Positions 28,252 to 36,789 of a stretch of DNA of 64,000 nt are shown here, in pieces. Within the stretch, counting starts at the first letter, position 1. Each line of letters starts with the position of its first letter. Source of the stretch: Acetobacter sp. (GTDB lineage Bacteria > Pseudomonadota > Alphaproteobacteria > Acetobacterales > Acetobacteraceae); the NCBI GenBank assembly GCA_017413025.1, contig JAFPVE010000011.1, forward strand, positions 124,001 through 188,000. The letters are read 5' to 3'. The notes under the pieces were generated by a model, which was given only the letters and a program-made list of their open reading frames with translations, was not told the DNA's origin and did no database searches. A program made the position numbers and the translations under genes.

Positions 28252-30228
28252 ATGCCAAAAACTAGCATTAACATTTCCGACACTTCTCTCTCTTGGGAGA
28301 ATCTAGACCAATCGGTTAAAAAAGCATATGCCGCTTTATCAAGTGCCCAACAACAAAAAGGGTACTGGGTTTATGAATTAGAAGCTGATGCCACAATTCC
28401 AGCAGAATACATCTTACTTGAACATTTTATTGATCAAATCAATGATCCTTTAGAACAGAAAATGGCTGTTTATTTACGCCGTATTCAAAGTGATATACAC
28501 GGTGGTTGGCCTTTATATCATAACGGTGATTTTGATCTCTCAGCTTCGGTTAAAGCTTATTTTGCCCTTAAAGCTGTTGGAGACGATATTAACGCCCCTC
28601 ATATGCGCCGGGCACGCGAAGCCATTCTTAAACATGGTGGCGCAGAGCGCACAAACGTTTTTACACGTTTTCAGCTTGCTTTATTTGGTGATGTACCTTG
28701 GCGCGCAACACCCGTTATGCCGGTTGAATTGATGCTGTTACCTAGCACAGCCTTTTTATCGATCTGGGATGTTTCTTACTGGTCACGTACTGTTATAGCA
28801 CCTTTACTTGTTCTCGCAGCATTACGTCCAGTTGCCGTCAATCCACGTGGTATCCATGTGCGTGAATTATTTGTGACACCGCCAGAAAAAATTACAGATT
28901 GGATTCGTGGTCCCTATCACTCACCATGGGGCTATTTCTTCAAAGGACTAGATTCTTTACTACGCCCGCTTATACCTTTTATACCCAAGAATACACGTCG
29001 AAAAGCCATTCAGGCAGCACTTAATTTTATTGAGCCACGCCTCAACGGACGTGATGGGTTAGGTGCCATTTACCCGGCTATGGCTAACGTTGTTATGATG
29101 TATCACGCTCTTGGTAAAACAACCGAAACTCATTCGCATTTTGCTACCGCATGGAAAGCTGTACAAGATCTTGTGATTGAAAAAGAACACGAAGCCTATT
29201 GCCAACCCTGTTTCTCCCCTATCTGGGATACTGGACTTGCAGGACATGCGGCAATTGAAGCTGCCTCGGGTCCACGTGGCATTGCGCCACAAGAAACATC
29301 TCACAATCTAAAAAAAGCATGCTCTTGGTTACGCAGTAAACAAATTCTTACTGTTAAAGGTGATTGGGCTGTGAGAAATCCAAACCTCGCACCTGGAGGG
29401 TGGGCATTTCAATATAACAATGATTATTATCCTGATGTCGATGATACGGCTGTTGTTGGTATGCTCCTTCATCGCGAAGGAGGACAAGAAAACGCTGAAG
29501 CCATCGAACGCGCACGTCAATGGATTATTGGGATGCAAAGTTCTAATGGGGGATGGGGTGCTTTTGATATTGATAACAATAAAGCTATACTCAACAATAT
29601 TCCCTTTGCAGATCATGGTGCACTTCTTGATCCTCCTACCGCAGATGTTACAGCGCGGTGTATTTCTTTCCTTGCCCAGTTAGAACACCCAGAGGATAAA
29701 GCTGTTATTCAAAGAGGCATAAACTATCTTCGCAAAGAACAAGAAGCCGACGGTTCGTGGTTTGGACGTTGGGGCACAAATTATATTTATGGTACATGGT
29801 CTGTTTTATGTGCTTTCAATGCAGTAGGTATTCCTCATGAAGATAAAGCTATTGTTCGAGCGGTTCAATGGCTACGTGATAGACAACGCCCTGATGGAAG
29901 TTGGGGAGAAGATTGCGACTCTTATAAGAAAAACAGTTTACATGGTATTTACCATGAAGGTCTTCCTTCTCAAACAGCGTGGGCAGCCTTAAGTTTAATG
30001 GCTGCCGGACTTCGTGATGATCCTGCTGTTACTCGTGCTATATCATGGCTAATTTCCCAACAAGATGAACATGGAAGATGGCACGAAGAAGCTTATAACG
30101 CTGTTGGTTTTCCTCGCGTGTTTTATTTACATTACCACGGTTATAGACAATATTTCTCTCTAATGGCTCTTGCTCGTTACCGTAATCTTGGTCTTAGTAA
30201 CACACGTCGCGTTGGTTTTGGAATTTAG
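28252..30228 (+). CDS. shc: Squalene-hopene cyclase
   Basis: 658 residues from ATG 28252 (aaagaaagga upstream); ATG 28216 would add 12 residues. It forms hopene/diplopterol from squalene at the membrane. The catalytic acid motif DVDD lies at residues 395-398 and repeated QW motifs (e.g. SNGGWGAFD, EADGSWFGRWG, RPDGSWGEDC) are present. All key features of the hopene rather than oxidosqualene cyclases are seen. hpnG follows after four bases, so the two are coupled. Confidence 0.97.
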   Translation: MPKTSINISDTSLSWENLDQSVKKAYAALSSAQQQKGYWVYELEADATIPAEYILLEHFIDQINDPLEQKMAVYLRRIQSDIHGGWPLYHNGDFDLSASVKAYFALKAVGDDINAPHMRRAREAILKHGGAERTNVFTRFQLALFGDVPWRATPVMPVELMLLPSTAFLSIWDVSYWSRTVIAPLLVLAALRPVAVNPRGIHVRELFVTPPEKITDWIRGPYHSPWGYFFKGLDSLLRPLIPFIPKNTRRKAIQAALNFIEPRLNGRDGLGAIYPAMANVVMMYHALGKTTETHSHFATAWKAVQDLVIEKEHEAYCQPCFSPIWDTGLAGHAAIEAASGPRGIAPQETSHNLKKACSWLRSKQILTVKGDWAVRNPNLAPGGWAFQYNNDYYPDVDDTAVVGMLLHREGGQENAEAIERARQWIIGMQSSNGGWGAFDIDNNKAILNNIPFADHGALLDPPTADVTARCISFLAQLEHPEDKAVIQRGINYLRKEQEADGSWFGRWGTNYIYGTWSVLCAFNAVGIPHEDKAIVRAVQWLRDRQRPDGSWGEDCDSYKKNSLHGIYHEGLPSQTAWAALSLMAAGLRDDPAVTRAISWLISQQDEHGRWHEEAYNAVGFPRVFYLHYHGYRQYFSLMALARYRNLGLSNTRRVGFGI

Positions 30229-30232
30229 ATCT

Positions 30233-30943
30233 ATGAAGGCTACGGCAATACCTTACTCTTTTTCAAAGCCTGGTATCCTCGTAGGAATCAAAGCAGAAGC
30301 ACAACTTATACGAAAAATTTTTCCTTATGCAACAATCGCTATAAGTGGGGCGACAAAAGAAGGCGCACGTCGTGAATCTATCCGATTAGCTACGTGTGGT
30401 TCAAATTGTCTTTTATCTTTTGGACTAGCCGCAGGATTAAACCCAGCACTCTCTACCGGGAGTATTATAATCCCAGACAAAGTGGTAACAAGAGACGGAA
30501 ACTCTTGGACATGTCATCCAGCATTACGACATGTATTAGGGCATAATCCTCGAGAGGTTTATAGTGGGTCACTTTTACATAGTGATGATATTATCTTTAA
30601 TGCTTCACATAAAATAGCACTCTTTTCTTCGTCTCAATGTCAGGCTTTAGATATGGAAAGCGGTTTTCTCGCTCAAGCCGCTCATGATTTCGGACTTCCT
30701 TTCGCTGTATTACGTGTTATTTGTGATCCTGCAATACGTTCTCTTCCCCCTGTTATACAGTTTGTACTTTCTCCAGAAGGTGGCTTAAAAATAGGAACAT
30801 TATTTACCTCTTTGTTACGTAATCCCAGCCAAATACAAGGACTTATAAGATTAGGACATGACGCTTTTCAAGCACGTCGCTCTATGCTTGCGTTTTTACG
30901 AAAACAAGAGAGTAGAATTGTCTCCAACGCAATGGCTCACTAA
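30233..30943 (+). CDS. hpnG: Adenosylhopane nucleosidase HpnG
   Basis: 236 residues from ATG 30233, 4 bases after the shc stop; a longer frame into shc is an artefact. Nucleoside-phosphorylase fold: GAAGLNPALSTGSIIIPD-type segment (here SFGLAAGLNPALSTGSIIIP) and the ALDMESGFLAQAA base-binding motif. HpnG removes adenine from adenosylhopane to give ribosylhopane on the way to bacteriohopanetetrol. HpnH, which makes adenosylhopane, is not in this window and must be elsewhere. Confidence 0.9.
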   Translation: MKATAIPYSFSKPGILVGIKAEAQLIRKIFPYATIAISGATKEGARRESIRLATCGSNCLLSFGLAAGLNPALSTGSIIIPDKVVTRDGNSWTCHPALRHVLGHNPREVYSGSLLHSDDIIFNASHKIALFSSSQCQALDMESGFLAQAAHDFGLPFAVLRVICDPAIRSLPPVIQFVLSPEGGLKIGTLFTSLLRNPSQIQGLIRLGHDAFQARRSMLAFLRKQESRIVSNAMAH

Positions 30944-31121
30944 ACTTATTAAAAAATTTTGTCGTTTACATCAACGAATGACTTTAGAAGTTTTGTAACT
31001 TTATTTGTGTAAGCGTTTTTTTACCCTACTAACATAAAAACACGCCATTTTTCTCTCGTTACATTCTTTCACAAATACGTATTGACAAAAATACAAAATA
31101 TTACCGCCCACCTCTTCACTC

Positions 31122-32639
31122 TTATTGCTGGAATGCACGCGCTAGGATATTCTGTGTTTCCAAAGAAACAGGCAGTTTTGTATTTGTCAAAGCAAATCCT
31201 TGCCAACCAGATCCAAGAGCTGTGTATAAATTTACAGCATCTTGTAAGCGCGCTAATTGGGACAAAGCTTCCATATTTTGCGCGTTAAGAGTTGTCCGCT
31301 CTGTTGTGAGCACCTCTAAAAAGCCAACCAATCCCGCTCCATATAATTGACGTGCTTGGCTACTCGCTGAAGCACTATCTATAGCCGCCTGATGAAGCTG
31401 CTGAGCATAAATAATATCATCATGCCAAGCAACCATATTATCCTCTACCTCTTTAAATGCTGTCAGAACCGTCTGACGATAAGACAAACGTGCGGCTTCT
31501 GCAGCTGCTTGAGCGTTTCGTACTTCAGATGTAAATTTACCACCATGCATCAACGGTATACTTGCCATGAGCATGAATTGCCAGCTCATACCATTCACTT
31601 GAAAAACTTGGTACATAGCCGATGCATTGGGGTTAAAAGTTAATGGTACGATAAAGTGAGGATACAAATTAGCCACAGCAACACCAATTTTTGCTGTCGC
31701 CAAAGCATATTGACGTTCTGCCATACGAATATCAGGGCGGTTAGCAAGCACAATAGACGGCAGCGTTGTAGGAAACCTGGGCACGACGGGTAAAGGAGCT
31801 GGCTTCTTAAGTTCATCTTCAAGATCCTCTGGCATTTTACCGACTAGGACAGCAAGTGCATGGGTTAACTGAGAGACCCGAGTACGCAACGGTTCTCGAG
31901 CAGCGATCTGAGCATCAAGCTCTGCTTTTGCTTGGGCTATTTGTAAAGTGTTTCCAACACCTTCTTGGTACAAGCGCTTACTAAGATCAAGAGCCTCGCT
32001 CGCCACCTGAATATTATTTGTCGCAATCGTAATTTGAAGCTGCGTAACACGCATAATCATATAATCTGAAACAAGCTCAGACAATAACCCCATAAGAACA
32101 GCGCGACGTTCTTCAATACTCGATTCAACAGCACGTCCATGTGCTTCCACATCACGCCGAATGCGACCAAACATATCTATTTCCCACGAGGCTACAGCAC
32201 CATAGGTCAATTCAGAAGCGTGAGCATGGTTGAGTGGGTTTCCGGGACGCAATGGCCAGTTATCAATATTCAAAGAATAACGCACATCACCGCCACCTGC
32301 ATTGGCGTCTAATTGTGGATACCATTGAGCCGCAGCACGATCACGCATAGCGCGTTCTGCCAAAATATGCTGACCAGCAATCCGCAAATTATAGTTCCCC
32401 TTAATAGCGTCTTTGACCAAACGCGTTAACATAGGATCCTTAAAGAGAGACCACCAATCAATCATTTCCTTGTCGGTAATAGCTATTTCTTCAGGAGTTG
32501 CAGGATGATTTTTAAGAGTTTCCTTAAATCCTGCAGGTAATTTCATTCTGTCTGGTTGATAATTTGGTCCCATCGTACATGACGAAAACATCATTAACAA
32601 CGCAACCAAGGAGAGTCTCAACCGATAAAAAACCTTCAC
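31122..32639 (-). CDS. Outer-membrane efflux lipoprotein, NodT family
   Basis: 505 residues from GTG 32639. The signal LSLVALLMMFSSC has lipobox FSSC, then TMGPNYQPD, the standard start of NodT/OprM-type TolC homologs. The body shows two OEP repeats (VTQLQITIATNNIQVASEAL..., RQYALATAKIGVAVANLYPHF). It forms the outer-membrane duct of a tripartite efflux pump. Downstream of hlyD-like and DUF1656 genes, 25 bases apart, clearly one operon. Substrate unknown. Confidence 0.92.
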   Translation of the reverse strand: MKVFYRLRLSLVALLMMFSSCTMGPNYQPDRMKLPAGFKETLKNHPATPEEIAITDKEMIDWWSLFKDPMLTRLVKDAIKGNYNLRIAGQHILAERAMRDRAAAQWYPQLDANAGGGDVRYSLNIDNWPLRPGNPLNHAHASELTYGAVASWEIDMFGRIRRDVEAHGRAVESSIEERRAVLMGLLSELVSDYMIMRVTQLQITIATNNIQVASEALDLSKRLYQEGVGNTLQIAQAKAELDAQIAAREPLRTRVSQLTHALAVLVGKMPEDLEDELKKPAPLPVVPRFPTTLPSIVLANRPDIRMAERQYALATAKIGVAVANLYPHFIVPLTFNPNASAMYQVFQVNGMSWQFMLMASIPLMHGGKFTSEVRNAQAAAEAARLSYRQTVLTAFKEVEDNMVAWHDDIIYAQQLHQAAIDSASASSQARQLYGAGLVGFLEVLTTERTTLNAQNMEALSQLARLQDAVNLYTALGSGWQGFALTNTKLPVSLETQNILARAFQQ

Positions 32640-32664
32640 GAGACGTTTACCTTACGCCACACGA

Positions 32665-33585
32665 TTACAGATGATTCTGCAACCACGTCGTCAATCTTCC
32701 CTTAGCCCCACGTGGTGCCGGTCCTATACTAATAGTCGCGGTCATACCCGCAGCAAGAGTTATTGTCGGTGGGACATGATCAATATGGACACGTACGGGA
32801 ATACGCTGCGCCAGTCGTACCCATGTAAAGATTGGATTAACGTTCTGAAGCCCTCGCTCATTAGAAACACCATTCGCATCATTGATACCACGCGCGATGC
32901 TAACAACGTGACCCATCAAAATTGTTTTGTAACCCATAAGTTTAACACGGGCAACGTCACCAACATGCACACCCCACATCTTAGTTTCTTCAAAATACCC
33001 ATAAACCCACCAAGAATCATTATCAATAATAGACATCCGTGCCTGTCCAATAGTCACGTAATCTCCGACACGAAGTTGGAGGTTTGTAATATATCCATTT
33101 ACAGGAGAGTACAAAATAGAGCGCTGTAAATTGAGTCGAGCAATATCAAGTGCTGCACGTGCAGCATCAACAGCCGCAATCTGTATCGCAACACTAGAGT
33201 TAAATACTTCTTGCTCTTCTATAGAAACGATACCCCCCAAACCCATACGACGCTGAGCATCTCTCCGTTTCAACCTTAAATCTTCTATAGCCCCATCAAG
33301 CCGTGCTTGCGCCTCACGAATAGCAAGGCGAAAACGTACAGGGTCTATAACGAAAAGAGGATCCCCTTTGTGTACAAATTGGTTATCCACAATAGGAATC
33401 TGCACAACAGTCCCAGCTACTTCAGGAGCAATATCTACCACATAAACGCGTACAGTCCCATCCCTCGTCCACGGCGCAATCATGTAGATATTCCACAAGG
33501 TAAGACCTAAAACAACTGCCATAGCTGTAACCGCAAGGGTTAAGACAACGCGAATGAGATTCCGTAACCAAGGCATCAACCACAA
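32665..33585 (-). CDS. Periplasmic adaptor, HlyD/AaeA family
   Basis: 306 residues. One N-terminal membrane helix (about 10-33), a biotinyl-lipoyl-like segment APEVAGTVVQIPIVDNQFVHKGDPLFVIDP (split by the hairpin), and a second lipoyl half LYSPVNGYITNLQLRVGDYV. This is the AaeA-type adaptor that normally pairs with an FUSC/AaeB permease. Gene order DUF1656-adaptor-NodT is the usual aromatic-acid efflux arrangement, but the permease is missing here. Confidence 0.9.
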   Translation of the reverse strand: MWLMPWLRNLIRVVLTLAVTAMAVVLGLTLWNIYMIAPWTRDGTVRVYVVDIAPEVAGTVVQIPIVDNQFVHKGDPLFVIDPVRFRLAIREAQARLDGAIEDLRLKRRDAQRRMGLGGIVSIEEQEVFNSSVAIQIAAVDAARAALDIARLNLQRSILYSPVNGYITNLQLRVGDYVTIGQARMSIIDNDSWWVYGYFEETKMWGVHVGDVARVKLMGYKTILMGHVVSIARGINDANGVSNERGLQNVNPIFTWVRLAQRIPVRVHIDHVPPTITLAAGMTATISIGPAPRGAKGRLTTWLQNHL

Positions 33586-33594
33586 CCACTCATA

Positions 33595-33801
33595 TCAAAA
33601 AAAGAAAACAAGCAGACATAAAACACACATATAAAGAGAAACTTCAAACAAAGCAGGATGCCAAAACCACCCGAGAAGCCCACTCCACCACAACATAGAC
33701 CGCAAACACATTACTATAAACAACGTTGCCAAAATATAAACAACGATTGGTGCCATAAAGATACCAAAAAAATTAAACTCTGCTAGCATAAATCTCTCCA
33801 A
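33595..33801 (-). CDS. DUF1656 small membrane protein
   Basis: 68 residues. Starts MERFMLAEFNFFGIFMAPIVVY and has two membrane helices, matching the DUF1656 proteins found beside FUSC-type efflux permeases. It probably helps assemble the inner-membrane part of the pump. Nine bases separate it from the adaptor gene. Confidence 0.88.
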   Translation of the reverse strand: MERFMLAEFNFFGIFMAPIVVYILATLFIVMCLRSMLWWSGLLGWFWHPALFEVSLYMCVLCLLVFFF

Positions 33802-34255
33802 AACAAGATTTACTAACCATTAGCTTTAAAAACACATGCCTAACATCAGTATCCATAAAATTTTGCAAACAGAACCACAGCAACTTTCTCCATACGCGCA
33901 CGTATACATATGTACACGTATAAATACAAACCAAAACTTAATCTTGTTGATACAAATTCAATACAAATCCAGAGACTATTACAGTTTAAAAGACAACGTC
34001 AATTAATAGAATGTTTAAAAATATCTACGTAATCCTCCTTTTACCTCAGACAAAACTACAAACTACACAAACACGTAATAAAACGCAGGTGTATTGTACT
34101 CATCTACTTAAGACACATTAAAACAGCACGAGACACTCTGTTTTTGATTACGCACATTTTAAAAATAAAAAACGCAGATACTCTCAAAACAGAGATACAG
34201 ATTAGACACGTAAACTCTCAAAAAAAACAACCCGAAATCAGATCATCAAGCTCTC
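33802..34255. other. AT-rich spacer before the efflux operon
   Basis: 454 bases. No coding sign on either strand, and no trace of an FUSC permease gene. A 10-bp palindrome TACATATGTA (33905-33914) lies about 100 bases upstream of DUF1656 and might be a regulator site; the 9-mer GTATACATA spanning its left half recurs at 34971. Otherwise nothing. Confidence 0.4.
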
Positions 34256-34681
34256 TTATTTTTTCATACGTTGTGCAATCTCCCAAATCATACGTAAACG
34301 ATCACGCCCTAAAGCAGAAAGAAGAAAAGAAACAACAGAAGAAAAGCTCATCGAATCACGCATTTGTGTCAAATAACGATCACGATCAATACGCGCTTTA
34401 ACCTCCCCAGCTGTGAGATACGAGCGTGTTCCTAAAAGTAAGCAAATCATTGCGGCAAATACATCCATCCCCAATACAACAATAGTAGCCCAAATTTGCC
34501 CCATATGTAGCGCAAAAACTAAAATTGTCCACACCAACCAATGACCTGTAATGAGAGCAAACATACCAAATACTGCTGCTATAACAAGAAAAGCTATCTG
34601 ACGACCATATCGTACAGCCATATACTGCATGACTTTTGATTGTGCTACAAAGAAAGACTTAAAAAGATCAAAGATATGCAT
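34256..34681 (-). CDS. Holin-like two-helix membrane protein
   Basis: 141 residues. An N-terminal amphipathic segment, two long hydrophobic helices in the middle (IAFLVIAAVFGMFALI, WTILVFALHMGQIWATIVVL) and a charged C-terminal tail of mixed basic and acidic residues. The general plan resembles the phage-holin/DUF1469-type membrane proteins widespread in alphaproteobacterial chromosomes. No lysis gene is nearby, so a phage role is unlikely. It is about 450 bases from the efflux operon and probably separate. Confidence 0.55.
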   Translation of the reverse strand: MHIFDLFKSFFVAQSKVMQYMAVRYGRQIAFLVIAAVFGMFALITGHWLVWTILVFALHMGQIWATIVVLGMDVFAAMICLLLGTRSYLTAGEVKARIDRDRYLTQMRDSMSFSSVVSFLLSALGRDRLRMIWEIAQRMKK

Positions 34682-35200
34682 AGGCTTTATAACTACCTTC
34701 CTTTAAAAGAATACTGAACTCAACAGTTAAGATAATACAACAAAGTATTAAAACTTTTATCAAAGTATAACGTTTTCAGCTAAAATAACAACAAGTGATG
34801 ACATAGACTTTTTATACTTTAATTCACAACCACCCCTTAAAACTTACCTCATTATTCAATGATTGAAGTCAATCTGACCTTTCCAATAACAAAATAATAA
34901 ATATTCTTTTTTTATCTTATTTCTTTTCACCTTAATGTTCTCTTCTGTGTCCCTATTCATTAACACCTATGTATACATACAAATAGTCACGAGTTACACT
35001 TAAGCTATGTTTAGTATATCAATCTCTTTGTATTTTGAGTCAGAAATTATAATATGATATAACCTATTCTACGTTTTATTGTCTCGCTACTTCTTCCCGT
35101 GTTTTTATTTTTTATCAGATTAAGATTGGGTTTTCTGCGTAGTGTTTAATAGTTTTAATATTTCATTTGTATATAGTTAGAGTAAACGTACACAACAAAT
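34682..35200. other. AT-rich spacer before the YcgN-type gene
   Basis: 519 bases with no coding sign. It contains a perfect 12-bp palindrome TATGTATACATA (34968-34979). Promoters for the divergent holin-like and YcgN genes must lie here but cannot be picked with confidence. Confidence 0.4.
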
Positions 35201-35683
35201 ATGCGTGGCAACACAGATCAAATCCCCACTTCACGTCCTTATTGGGAAATCACTCCTTTACAAGAGATGACACAAGAACAATGGGAAGCACTTTGCGATC
35301 GATGCGGACGTTGCTGCCTCCATAAGATCTGTGATGACGAAACAGACGAGATTTATTACACCTCTGTGGCATGCCGGTTACTTGATATCAACACGTGCCA
35401 ATGCACTGATTACCCCAACCGCTTACGCCGTGTACGCGATTGTATGACTCTTACTGCAAAAATGCTTCCAAAAATCAATTGGCTCCCTCCTGATTGTGCC
35501 TATCGGAGAGTTTCGGAGGGGAAATCCTTACCCCCTTGGCACCCGTTACTCACGCACACACCACAAAGCGTTATCAGTGCCGGCGCTTCTGTATCAGGTC
35601 GTTGTATCAGCGAACGCCAAGCCGGTGCTTTAGAAGATTATCTTGTTACGTGGCCACAAGAATCTGCGAGCCCCTGCCCGTAG
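35201..35683 (+). CDS. YcgN-type cysteine-cluster protein (UPF0260)
   Basis: 160 residues. Cysteines occur as CDRCGRCC, then C..., then CQCTDYPNR and DCMTL, the CxxCxxCC-type zinc/iron binding pattern of the YkgJ/YcgN group, with the family segment WLPPDCAYRRVSEGK. The protein is probably cytoplasmic and metal-binding. No enzymatic role is established for the family. A trailing low-complexity segment follows. Confidence 0.88.
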   Translation: MRGNTDQIPTSRPYWEITPLQEMTQEQWEALCDRCGRCCLHKICDDETDEIYYTSVACRLLDINTCQCTDYPNRLRRVRDCMTLTAKMLPKINWLPPDCAYRRVSEGKSLPPWHPLLTHTPQSVISAGASVSGRCISERQAGALEDYLVTWPQESASPCP

Positions 35684-35833
35684 AACCTTGCCCGTAGAAC
35701 CTTGATAGCGTTAAAATAGCGTTAAAAATCCTTTTCTTAAGAAATTTTTGATTTACTCTTTCCTAAAGTGAAAAACTATGTTAGAGATAGTTCTTATTAG
35801 GTATTCTTCTAAGAAACGTTGTCTAACTTATGT

Positions 35834-35919
35834 GCGAGCTTGGCGGAATGGTAGACGCAGGAGACTTAAAATCTCCAGCCTGTATGGGCGTGTGGGTTCA
35901 AGTCCCGCAGTTCGCACCA
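35834..35919 (+). tRNA. tRNA-Leu (anticodon TAA)
   Basis: 86 bases with an encoded CCA. The acceptor stem pairs GCGAGCT/AGTTCGC. The anticodon loop CTTAAAA (anticodon TAA) sits in stem GGAGA/TCTCC. A long variable arm and T-loop TTCAAGT mark the class II leucine type. Confidence 0.94.
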
Positions 35920-36122
35920 CTTTGGTTTTTCTTTAGTTTTTAATTTAATTTAGTTTTAATCTTTTAGGATGTTTGATTTTTAAAGCATTTGTTAAGATTC
36001 TTGAAACGCGTGAGATGATTCAGAATAAATTGTAATTTATTCTTGGTTCTTGATATTCTTTCAATATACGTTTTTTATAGAGTTGTTAGCTTTTACTTTA
36101 GATTCTGAATCAGAGGTTTTTG

Positions 36123-36290
36123 ATGATAGATCCTCTTACTACTCTTAAAACTGTTAACGAAGCCCTTAAACTTGCAAAAATAGTTCTTGATGATAGAGAC
36201 AAAAAAAAACTAGCAGAATGCATTCAAGAACTTCTAGCCTGCAACGAAGTTTTAGTGAGCGGCTCAGAAACCCTTGTAGGGTCACCATAG
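36123..36290 (+). CDS. Small helical ORF, probable first part of a split gene
   Basis: 55 residues from ATG 36123. Helical and charged (LKTVNEALKLAKIVLDDRDKK... then AECIQELLACNEVLVSG), which reads like the N-terminal coil of a larger protein. It ends at TAG 36288 while the overlapping next frame carries on with coiled coil and membrane helices. The two look like one gene joined by a frameshift between about 36200 and 36290 (a nine-A tract lies at about 36201-36209). Confidence 0.45.
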   Translation: MIDPLTTLKTVNEALKLAKIVLDDRDKKKLAECIQELLACNEVLVSGSETLVGSP

Positions 36291-36550
36291 GTTTATTAGA
36301 CCAAATAGAAGACCTTCAAAACCGCATAGAAGACCTTAAAAAAGAGAACATAGCTTTAAAAGCCTCATTGGCTATTTGCTTTTTTATTTTTGTTGTATGG
36401 CATTTTGGTAGTATATGGCATTGGTTCACTTCTATTCTACTTAGTATATGGCATTTTGGTATATCGCATTATTATTGGTTCGCCGCTCTCCTAATTGGTA
36501 GTCTCTTGTGTTTATGGTTACTATACTTGATATATGATAACCATTATTGA
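36218..36550 (+). CDS. Coiled-coil and membrane protein, probable second part of a split gene
   Basis: 110 residues as an isolated frame from ATG 36218, but its first 20 residues are atypical, whereas from GLLDQIEDLQNRIEDLKK (about 36290 on) it is a convincing coiled coil followed by two to three tryptophan-rich membrane helices (VVWHFGSIWHWF repeated as LSIWHFGISHYYW). Function unknown. A strong terminator follows at 36618. Joined with the preceding ORF it would make a protein of about 140 residues. Confidence 0.5.
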   Translation: MHSRTSSLQRSFSERLRNPCRVTIGLLDQIEDLQNRIEDLKKENIALKASLAICFFIFVVWHFGSIWHWFTSILLSIWHFGISHYYWFAALLIGSLLCLWLLYLIYDNHY

Positions 36551-36617
36551 TATATTAAGTATAGATGGGATTCGCTTTTTAACGCAAAAAGTTAAGTGAT
36601 ATTCCCTTAAACAGTTA

Positions 36618-36660
36618 AAAAGAGATACAAAGAGTGTTTTTGTATCTCTTTTATTGTTTT
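36618..36660 (+). terminator. Terminator after the coiled-coil membrane gene
   Basis: 14-bp stem AAAAGAGATACAAA (36618-36631) / TTTGTATCTCTTTT (36639-36652), then ATTGTTTT. The strong stem lies between this gene and clpB. Confidence 0.8.
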
Positions 36661-36789
36661 TCCTTCTTGATTATTCTTTTCTCGCTTCCCATGTCTTAAA
36701 TATCATGGAAACGATACCACGCCTTTATTGCCGCTTATGGGGTAAAGAGCGGGGTTTCTCGCCTTATTAAGGGGACAAGGGAGCAGATT

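Noticed and set aside
34256..34681. Phage holin as sign of a prophage
   Set aside because: No endolysin, capsid or integrase nearby; such membrane proteins are common in chromosomes.
36660..36789. Heat-shock (RpoH-type) promoter of clpB
   Set aside because: Only loose matches to the -35 and -10 elements with wrong spacing.
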